From the NCBI GenBank assembly GCA_013399305.1, contig VXAI01000035.1, positions 3,944,283 through 4,008,282 on the forward strand: a DNA stretch of 64,000 bases, in the 5' to 3' direction. The DNA comes from Rostratula benghalensis. Taxonomy: Eukaryota > Chordata > Aves > Charadriiformes > Rostratulidae. The translations under genes and the position numbers were made by a program. Under the pieces are notes generated by a model, which did not search any database, was not told where the DNA came from, and saw nothing but the letters and a program-made list of their open reading frames with translations. Of the stretch, positions 1-6,660 are shown piece by piece. Position 1 is the stretch's first letter. Each line of letters opens with the position of its first letter.

Positions 1-213
1 TATATATTATTTATTATTCTTTCCTGGATTTTAGCCTCCGCGGCTTGTGGCGAGGGATCCCGTCGTTGAAGGTGCCGGATTGCTCTTTGAAGGGACGCTT
101 TTAACCTGTTTAGTGAAAGGGGGCAGGGGGAGCTGAGCGTAGGCAGCAGCTCGGGTTTCCTGCGGGGCATCCCGCAAGCGCGGGCAGGAGAGCTCGGCTT
201 TGAGCCCGGCGCG

Positions 214-273
214 ATGGACTTGGTGCTGCTCTACCAGACGCGCACGGAGAGCAAGGAAGAGAGAGAGCTCTAA
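214..273 (+). other. Candidate upstream ORF 1 (19 codons plus stop) in the DMRTA2 leader
   Basis: The ATG at 214 is in a strong context (G at -3, G at +4) and opens a 19-residue frame, MDLVLLYQTRTESKEEREL, ending at TAA 271-273. It closes 324 nt before the main start, so reinitiation is possible. If the segment is in the mature mRNA, this ORF could damp DMRTA2 translation. A peptide function is not implied. Confidence 0.45.
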
Positions 274-448
274 GTTTGCTTGGATTTTCTTGTCTTAGAT
301 TCGTTCTTGGGAGGAGAGGGGAGGGGAGGAGGGCGCGGAAAGGCTCCCGACGGCTCACTCCTCACTTGAGCCCCACTCCGGAGTCGTTTGCCGCTGCCCT
401 GGGGACGGGGACGGCGAGCGCGGCGGGGGAATAGGCAGTGCGGTTTGC

Positions 449-487
449 ATGCCCGCACCCGGGGCTCCGTGTGCCCCCCACGCGTGA
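449..487 (+). other. Candidate upstream ORF 2 (12 codons plus stop) in the DMRTA2 leader
   Basis: The ATG at 449 is in a weak context (T at -3). It opens a 12-residue frame ending at TGA 485-487, out of frame with the DMRTA2 CDS. It would be leaky and is weaker than the upstream ORF at 214. Confidence 0.35.
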
Positions 488-597
488 TCGCGTCGGGAGT
501 TCCCCTGCGTCCGGACGCGCCGCTGGGGCCTTCCCCGCCCCGGGTTGCTTTGGAAGAGGTCAGGGAGGGGGATCTCTATCGGGGCGGGCTTGCCAGG

Positions 598-2249
598 ATG
601 GAGCTGCGGTCGGAACTGCCAAGCGTGCCCGCCGCGCCCCCGCCGGTCCCCCCCAGCTCGGTGGCGGCGGCAGCGGCGGCGGCGGCGGCCACGCTGCCGG
701 TGAGCGTAGCCGGGAGCTTGCTGCGGGCCCCGCCTCTGCTGCTGCGGGCGGCCGAGAAGTATCCGCGGACGCCCAAGTGCGCCCGTTGCCGCAACCACGG
801 GGTGGTGTCGGCGCTGAAGGGCCACAAGCGGTACTGCCGCTGGAAGGACTGCATGTGCGCCAAGTGCACCCTCATCGCCGAGCGCCAGCGCGTCATGGCC
901 GCTCAGGTCGCGCTGCGCCGCCAGCAGGCACAGGAGGAGAACGAAGCCCGGGAGCTCCAGCTGCTCTACGGCACGGCCGAGGGGCTGGCCCTGGCCGCCG
1001 CCAACGGCATCATCCCGCCGCGGCCCGCGTACGAGGTCTTCGGCTCCGTCTGCGCCGGCGGCGGCGGCGAGGGAGGCGCCGGCGCCTCAGGTAAGGGCCG
1101 CGCTGGGTGCCCTCGGGGGAAGCTGGGGATCGGCGGGGGAGCGGGAGGAAGGAGTAGGGGGGAAGGAGCCTGGAAAGGCGGCGGGAGGTAGGGGGGCCGC
1201 ATCCCCCCCCGTCGGAGCATTTCCCCCGTCGAGGCATCCCCCCGTCGGAGCATCCCGCGGGCTTTATCTCCCTGCGGAGCATCCCCCGGGAGGCAACCCC
1301 CGGCTCCACGGGGCTAGCTTGGGGTAGCCGCACTGACGGTCTCTCTCCTTCTCCCTCCCTGCCTCGCCCCGCAGAGTCCAAGATGCAGAAGTTCGAGCTG
1401 TTCCCCAAGACACTGCTGCCGAGCCGCGCCGTCACCCCGCAGCAGGCGGGCGGGAAGCCCCTCTCCCCGGACGGCGAGTCCGTGCCCGGCACCTCCTCCC
1501 CAGAAGCTCGCCACGGCTCGGGCTCGGAGAACGGGGACGGCGAGTCCTTCCTGAGCTCGCCCGTCTCTAAGGGCCCGAAGGAGGGGGAGGAGAGCCCGGG
1601 TTCCATCAGCCCGCTGGGCTCGGACTCGGGCTCGGAGGCGGACAAGGACGAGCAGGACCCGTCGCCCTCGGCCGGCGGCCGGCAGCGGACTCCCATCGAC
1701 ATCCTGACGCGCGTCTTCCCGGCGCACAAGCGCAGCGTGCTGGAGCTGGTGCTGCAGGGCTGCGGCGGGGACGTGGTACAGGCCATCGAGCAGATCCTCA
1801 ACAACCGCGGCCCGGAGAAGGGCCCCGAGGAGGGCTGGGCTCGGGACGGCGCCTTGCAAGGCCTTCCGCCCACCCCCGCCACTGCCGCCCACCACCGGCC
1901 CTTGATCGCCGGCGCCATGGCCCCGGCCATCGGCACCCTGGGCAGCCGCTCCGCCTTCTCCCCCCTGCAGCCCAACGCCACGCACTTCGGGGCCGAGGCC
2001 GGCGCTTACCCGCTGGGCACCCACCTGGGACTCAACCCCCTGCGCCTCGCCTACTCGGCGCACAGCCGGGGACTGGCCTTCATGACCCCTTACTCCACGG
2101 CCGGGCTGATGCCCACCCTGGGGTTCCGGCCGCCCGTGGACTACGCCTTCAGCGACCTCATGCGGGACCGCTCCGCCGTGCACAAGGAGCAGGTCTACTC
2201 CGGCGGGCTCTACGGGCCCATGGTCAACAACACCCCCGAGAAGCAATAG
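598..2249 (+). CDS. DMRTA2: DMRTA2 (DMRT5), doublesex/mab-3-related transcription factor A2; join(598..1090,1375..2249), 455 aa
   Basis: This gene encodes a nuclear DM-domain transcription factor known from mouse and fish to pattern the dorsomedial telencephalon/cortical hem and to maintain neural progenitors. The ATG at 598 lies in a strong context (A at -3, G at +4) and begins [10 protein letters not shown], as in mammalian DMRTA2. Residues 23-31 are a nine-alanine tract. The DM domain (about 57-104) keeps all eight zinc ligands: C61, C64, H67, H76, C80, C85, C87 and C90. The exon 1 donor (GTAAGG at 1091) and exon 2 acceptor (CCGCAG, AG at 1373-1374) give a phase-1 junction restoring a Glu codon. 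The DMA domain, starting [12 protein letters not shown], spans about 269-308. The C-terminus ([31 protein letters not shown], ending PEKQ) separates it from DMRTA1 and DMRT3. It is shorter than human DMRTA2 (about 542 aa) because low-complexity Ala/Gly/Pro stretches are reduced. No frameshift or stop is present; identity is near certain. Confidence 0.97.
1091..1374 (+). other. DMRTA2: DMRTA2 intron between the DM-domain exon and the DMA-domain exon
   Basis: The 284-bp intron has a good GTAAGG donor and a CT-rich tract before the CCGCAG acceptor. It is phase 1 and separates the DNA-binding half of the protein from the DMA/C-terminal half. If retained, the reading frame runs on to a stop at 1189-1191, giving a 197-residue DM-only product. 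That product is a formal possibility, with no evidence that it is made. Confidence 0.9.
1199..1310 (+). repeat. Degenerate GC-rich minisatellite inside the DMRTA2 intron
   Basis: About six imperfect units of roughly 14-29 bp, most near 16-18 bp, each begin with GCATCCC or a close variant and mostly carry CCCCCGTCGGA-like sequence. They sit back to back between 1199 and about 1310. They take up over a third of the short intron, so intron length may vary between individuals or species. Confidence 0.7.
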
Positions 2250-2464
2250 CCGGGGGCGGCTTCCTAAAGCTCATCTGTGTAGAGGTAGCTTAGGTAGGCA
2301 CGGGTGGACGGACACGGGTGGCTTTCCCTCCCCTCTTCCCCCGTACAGAGCCCGGCGCGGACAGACGTAGGTGTAATTAAAGCGGTGATAAAGGTGCACT
2401 TTCATTGTCACTCTTTGTTGCTTATGGCCATAAGCATGGATATCCTTGGTGCGTCGTGGGGTGT

Positions 2465-2466
<2 letters not shown>

Positions 2467-2500
<34 letters not shown>
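2467..2500. repeat. (AC)n microsatellite followed by (TC)n, T-run and C-run
   Basis: About 17 AC units run to 2500 and pass directly into TCTCTCTC, a T-run and a C-run ending near 2522. An alternating purine-pyrimidine tract next to a homopyrimidine tract lies in the transcribed 3' UTR and should be length-polymorphic. Confidence 0.9.
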
Positions 2501-2503
<3 letters not shown>

Positions 2504-2908
2504 CTCTCTTTTTTTCCCCCCACACATACATATATATATGTATACTAGCAAGTGTATAATGTTATAAAATGGAAATCTAAGTTATTAATGCAACTCGTAG
2601 GTGAACTTGGTATTAACGTTAAGCTAAAGGTTAGACAGCTCATTGTAATACTTACCAGGCATATATAGATTAAACATATTGTCAGATTGAAAGCCTTTTC
2701 CTTCCCGCCCCCCAGAACTGTTACGAGCTGTATATAACATTGGAAAGTAGATATATTTGTAACTGTCCGTAGGACCCCGGCGCCAATGGTGTATGACGGT
2801 TTAATGAGCCTCCTTCATTTGTGATCCGCAAGAAAATTGCTTTCTTGTTCTGATGTAGCAAACTTCTTGCTGTTTCTAACAGGTAATTCTGTGTTTCCAT
2901 TTCATAGA

Positions 2909-2914
2909 AATAAA
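2909..2914 (+). terminator. Canonical AATAAA poly(A) signal, probable 3' end of DMRTA2
   Basis: This is the first canonical hexamer after the stop codon. It sits 660 nt downstream, with sequence suitable for cleavage about 10-20 nt later. Confidence 0.6.
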
Positions 2915-4128
2915 TGTTATTTTCTATTAAAAAAAAAAAAGAAAAAAAATCGATCTTATAAATGGCAAGTGGTATTTTATGAGCAGTGAAAGTGTGTTTT
3001 GGGAAATTAATTTGACAAGTACAGTCAATATTTAAAGGAGTTTATGCAACTAGTACAAACATGTTTACTACATTTTTATCATGGTCAAAACAGATATTCT
3101 TCGGAAAATTTATAAATAAAAACGGAGAGTACAAACCAGAGCAATCGCCTTATCAACCAAAATGGTCAAATATGTTTATTTCTGGTTCTGGTCTTTTTAT
3201 TATTTACGCCAGGGGAAAAAAAAAAACAAACCCAAACAACCAACCGAAAGTGAGGTGTAAATTTAAGCAGGTCTTTTCCTATCGATATGTCGCCGATTTC
3301 TGCCCATATCTAGGAAGTCTGGCGCTGTCGCAGAGAAGAAAAGCACGGTTAACGCAAACGCCCGCCTTACTGTCCGCGGGTTCTGTAGCAGCGGAGAGGC
3401 GATTTTCCCTCGTGTCTGAAATCTGAATGTGCCTTTTAATTGTTTTTATATCAAAATGAGCAAAGGGATATATAATAATGACGTTTTTTCAGAACGCATG
3501 AAACGTGTTTGTGGCAGGCGTGGGTGCGTTAAGACACCGCAAGTTCAGTGCGGGGGTTACGCGCGGGAAAGATTTTGCTTGTGTACTTTTGGAGCTGTGT
3601 GTCCTCCCAAATCTTCCTTCTCATTTCAACAGTAAAGGCTACACGCCTTGGATTTTGTTTTTAGGATGGGAAGTTGTTAGTTTTGTTGTTGATGTTGATT
3701 CTTTATTTTTGGGTTTTCTTGTGTGGTTTTTTCCTTTTTTTTTTTTTTTTTTCTTTTTTCCCCCGCATAGTGTCCGACTATTCTCCAAGACCAAAAAGTG
3801 AGGAAGGCATTCCTCCCTCTATTTATTTATTTACTGCCATGAGTCGGAGGGGAAGCGGGCGTGCTCCCCGTGCATCCAGAGAGGAGATCCTTCCGAAGGC
3901 AGGAGCGCGACTTTCTTACCAGTCCTGGGAGTGTTTGGCCCAGGAAAACTATTACTCACAAAGAACAAGTTCAGTGTATGGTTGAATTAAGACTGTAAAA
4001 GCTCCTAAAGTTGGTTGGTATGGAAACCTAATCCCACCGAACCGCTCCGTGGCACAGCTGGACTGTTTACTTTCTCACTTCAAATATAACTGTGTAAACA
4101 TTGGCTCGGAGCTGACAGCGCGGCTCCT

Positions 4129-4154
4129 ACCCACCAGTTAATATACTGGTGGGT
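4129..4154. other. Perfect 10-bp inverted repeat with 6-nt loop
   Basis: ACCCACCAGT at 4129-4138 is followed by TAATAT and its exact reverse complement ACTGGTGGGT at 4145-4154. Outside the stem, CTCC on the left and GGAG on the right allow imperfect extension. No U-tract follows, and bacterial-type termination is irrelevant here. A paired protein-binding site or RNA hairpin is possible. Confidence 0.85.
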
Positions 4155-4289
4155 CTGGGAGGAGACGCGTCCCGCCGTACCTATTGAAGGAAGCCCCGGA
4201 GTAAAATCAAGGGACGGTAGCAAGTAAAATGCAGTTCTTGCTTCGGCGCAATTCATCAAGCTGGATACAATTTTAAGATTTTTTTCTTT

Positions 4290-4330
4290 AAAAAAAAAAA
4301 AAAAAAGAAAGAAAGAAAGAAAGAAAGAAA
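4290..4330. repeat. Poly-A tract followed by (GAAA)6
   Basis: Seventeen A residues (4290-4306) are followed by six GAAA units (4307-4330). This is a simple repeat with no flanking mobile element that I recognise. Confidence 0.9.
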
Positions 4331-4499
4331 GCAAAGTAAGTAAATATTACAGATTACACCTAGGTAAATACTTTTGACCCTGATCCATCCTGGGAGCAGC
4401 CAAATCAATATAACAAGGGAAACTTTTTAAAGTCTCGTGTTCCAAGAGCGGGTGAAACTTAATATTACTACAATAAAACGGTTTAATAAAGAAGGGCTT

Positions 4500-5000
4500 T
4501 AATAGTGAGCTAATTTGATTGAGTTTCCTAATTCCACTTTAATTGGAAAAGGAGTTGTCTGTTTGGTTATAAAGTGCCAGGGTTATGTTAGTCTGGAAAA
4601 AAAAGATGGACTTTGAGCATCTGAATAAACTTTTTTTTTTTTTTTCCCCTTCTGTTTTTTGGTTGGCAGCTGACTTTGGGCAGGATGAGTTTCCATATCT
4701 AGGATTATGAATGGGCTACAAAGAGCTGCTACTTAAAGAAATCAGGTCGCCACATTTCTCCCATTCTAGCCCTGTTGAGAAGGGCTTAAGAGCTGTTGAT
4801 TTAACTCAGCTCCCCTTTTAATTATAAAAGCCATTCTTGTGTAGTTAGGCGAGCAGAACAATTTATCAGAATTGTTGCCGTGTCTTGGAGGTTGGTTTGA
4901 GCTTGGATTTATCCAACCGACAATGGGGATCATGACGATTAACTTTCATACGGATAGGCGGTTAAATTTGGGGGAATGCGAGGAGGGGGTAAGAAAATCT
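4500..5000. promoter_or_regulatory. Candidate conserved non-coding element (proximal DMRTA2 enhancer?)
   Basis: This complex, non-repetitive AT-rich DNA is dense in TAAT/ATTA homeodomain cores. Examples are AATTTGATTGAG, CTAATTCCACTTTAATTGG and CTTTTAATTATAAAAG near 4810-4840. The stretch at about 4790-4985 is compositionally unlike the simple AT-rich desert around it. The call is inference from motif density and proximity to DMRTA2; cross-species conservation was not checked. Confidence 0.4.
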
Positions 5001-5032
5001 GATACGTTGTCCCTGTAGTGGTAATTCCCGTA

Positions 5033-5037
<5 letters not shown>

Positions 5038-5067
<30 letters not shown>
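5038..5067. repeat. Poly-A homopolymer (30 A)
   Basis: An uninterrupted A30 run splits the motif-rich downstream region. No SINE or LINE body adjoins it, so it is scored as a simple repeat. Confidence 0.95.
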
Positions 5068-5072
<5 letters not shown>

Positions 5073-5299
5073 ATCCGAGCTACCTCGGAGAGGTTCGTAT
5101 ACAGAAGCCTGTGGCAGAACATAAAATATTCAGGTCCCTTTTAGAGTAAAATAAAATGCTGTCACTTGAATAAAAATCCGCGGAACCGAGTATAAATTAT
5201 TTGTAAAGCAGAGAGGCTGCGGGCGAGCGCTAGCAAACTTCCCTCGTTAATTAAATCTTAATCCACGGGTCGCGGGAAGCGGCGGGGCTGTAACAGCGG

Positions 5300-5450
5300 C
5301 TGCTGTACATACAGTGGGACACGTTCCGCAGTGATATTGACTGCACCGGTGTTTAATATGAATCAGCCCTAATCCACAGCATAATAAAGATCAAATTAGA
5401 CTAACCATTTAGTAGCGAAATGACATTCCTTCACCTAAAATGAACCTCTC
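5300..5450. promoter_or_regulatory. Candidate conserved non-coding element with TCF/LEF and OTX-type motifs
   Basis: This compact stretch carries TAATCC (OTX/bicoid-type core), AGATCAAA (matching the TCF/LEF consensus on the + strand), AATTAGA and CCATTTAG. It ends at the border of the downstream CpG-rich block. Wnt responsiveness would fit the cortical-hem role of DMRTA2, but that is inference. Confidence 0.4.
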
Positions 5451-6084
5451 CGCGCCCGGCTCGCTGCAAGGCGTGCCGGCGCTGGGGGCAGCGGCTCTGG
5501 GCTGGTTTCCAGGGCCGGGGCCGGCCGCAGCCCACCAGGCTGAGCGAGGCCGGGAAGGGGAGGGGTGGGGGTGTCCCTTTTACAGGCTGGTTGTTTGATT
5601 TTCAAACCCGTCGGGGGCGGCTCCGCTACCCTCCCACTCTTTTCCAGAGCCGCCTCTCCCCCATCCTCCTGGCTGCGCCCCCCGCGCACCCGATTTGCTG
5701 CCGAGGCCCTAGGGATAAAAGGGGTTCGGAGCGGGGTCGTTTCCCCTCCGGCTCCGGCCCTGCCTTTTGATCCGCAGCAGCCCCCGACGTGCGACCCTCC
5801 GGAGACCGAGGGGCGCGTCCCGACCCTCGACTCCCGCTCCGGCTCTCCCGCACACCCCGCAGGGTTCCGGGACCGCCACCGCGGCCGGCCTAGGACTCGA
5901 TGCCCCGTTTCCCGGTCTGGAAACCGCTCCGCAGCCCGGCGCTGGCTCTGCGCGGAGGGAAGGGACGGGCCGCAGCGCGGCGGGGCGGCCCCGGGTGCCT
6001 CTCACCGTGGCGGCCGGCCTTTGTGCTGGTGCCGCCGTCCCGGCGCTGAGCAAACACAGCTGCTGCCGGTGCAGCCGAGCCCGC

Positions 6085-6118
6085 GGTGACATCGCTGGGG
6101 GTGAAAGCGACTGTCACC
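6085..6118. other. Stable GC-rich hairpin (12-bp stem, single bulge) in the second CpG block
   Basis: GGTGACATCGCT at 6085-6096 pairs with AGCGA at 6106-6110 and TGTCACC at 6112-6118. One unpaired C sits at 6111, and the loop is 9 nt (6097-6105). Confidence 0.75.
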
Positions 6119-6634
6119 CGTCCCACCGCCCTCCCCTCGCCCCGGCTCCCTTGACATCTCTCCTTGGCTGTCCCCAGCAGCGGGTGGGAGCTCAGGTATC
6201 CCCCTCTCCCGAAATTATTCCATCGGTGGGAGCGCAGCCAGGCGTCCCCAGGGCGCTTGTGTGAGGCACACAGCACACCACCTTCCCCCGTCCCCCCGGG
6301 CGAGGGGACACCTCTGCCTCCCCCGATCATGCGGGCATCCCCCCCTGTGTTGTCATAACATCCCCATGGCAACTGCAGCGATTACTTCTACGCCAGAACA
6401 ACAATAGGAAAGTATTTAATATATTTAAATGTGATTAAGCAGGTGGGAAAAAAAAAAATAAACCGAGGAGGAGCAGCTCCATAGGACGAGCCGGCGAAGC
6501 GCGGCTGCTGCTGCCCGGAGAGCCCCGGCCGCGGCCGGTACCGCGCACGGCGGTCGCAGCTCCGCAGCCCCCGGGAGCTCCCGCCCGGGGGGACAACGGC
6601 ACGTTTATAGCTCGACAGAGGGAACCGGGCCCGG

Positions 6635-6643
6635 TATAAATAG
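6635..6643 (+). promoter_or_regulatory. TATA-box-like element TATAAATAG at the edge of the second CpG block
   Basis: TATAAATAG is preceded by GC-rich sequence (GGGCCCGG) and followed by G-rich sequence, the usual layout of a focused core promoter. No coding exon is visible downstream, so any transcript would be non-coding or spliced to distant exons. Confidence 0.35.
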
Positions 6644-6660
6644 TTATAAGGGGATGGGAA

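Larger units (their letters stand above)
1..597 (+). other. DMRTA2 upstream region / 5' UTR, with candidate 3' splice sites
   Basis: From about 40 onward this is CpG-rich and contiguous with the DMRTA2 CDS. Two pyrimidine-rich tracts end in AG (TTTTAG ending at 34 and TCTTAG ending at 298). Either could be the acceptor joining an upstream non-coding exon outside the window; mammalian DMRTA2 has a non-coding first exon. Without transcript data I cannot say where the 5' UTR begins, and a promoter inside this block is equally possible. No TATA box is placed convincingly. Confidence 0.5.
40..2340. promoter_or_regulatory. CpG island covering the 5' region and both coding exons of DMRTA2
   Basis: Base composition changes sharply from AT-rich at the left edge and right of about 2350 to a CpG-dense block between. 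CpG-rich blocks over whole developmental transcription-factor genes are typical Polycomb/bivalent domains. That chromatin state is inferred from gene class and composition only. Confidence 0.75.
2250..2930 (+). other. DMRTA2 3' UTR with AATAAA polyadenylation signal
   Basis: The segment follows the stop codon at 2247-2249. An ATTAAA at 2376-2381 could support an early poly(A) site. The best signal is AATAAA at 2909-2914, about 15 bases before a genomic A-rich tract beginning near 2929. A Pumilio-type element TGTATATA lies at 2729-2736. The 3' UTR also carries a CA microsatellite. The end at about 2930 is an estimate from the hexamer position. Confidence 0.6.
2941..4400. other. Intergenic DNA immediately downstream of DMRTA2
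   Basis: Mostly AT-rich with no credible exon. It holds a small CpG-richer patch at about 3290-3410, an 18-base T-run (3735-3752), the hairpin at 4129-4154 and a poly-A/(GAAA)n repeat. Open frames here are short and composition-driven. Confidence 0.6.
5440..6660. promoter_or_regulatory. Second CpG-rich block downstream of DMRTA2, possible promoter/enhancer
   Basis: After 2.5 kb of AT-rich DNA the sequence becomes strongly GC- and CpG-rich from about 5440 to 6340, and again from 6480 to 6630. It is isolated from any recognised exon. TATA-like elements occur at 5714 (GATAAAAGG) and 6635-6643 (TATAAATAG), the second giving a plausible + strand start near 6665. Long open frames in several phases follow from high GC and encode nothing I recognise. 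It may be an orphan CpG island serving a non-coding RNA or a Polycomb-regulated enhancer. Confidence 0.5.

Noticed and set aside
388..597. N-terminal extension of DMRTA2 upstream of 598
   Set aside because: The frame stays open but has no ATG before 598, and [10 protein letters not shown] at 598 matches the known vertebrate N-terminus.
1010..1981. 323-codon open frame antisense to DMRTA2
   Set aside because: It runs opposite the real coding exons and across the intron; low-complexity composition and no domain. It is a by-product of high GC.
1314..2246. 310-codon antisense open frame over exon 2
   Set aside because: Mirror frame of the GC-rich DMRTA2 exon with no recognisable family.
5565..6264. 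Overlapping open frames of 160-174 codons in the second CpG block
   Set aside because: Pro/Arg/Ala-rich in every frame and both strands, as expected from GC content; no domain or splice structure.
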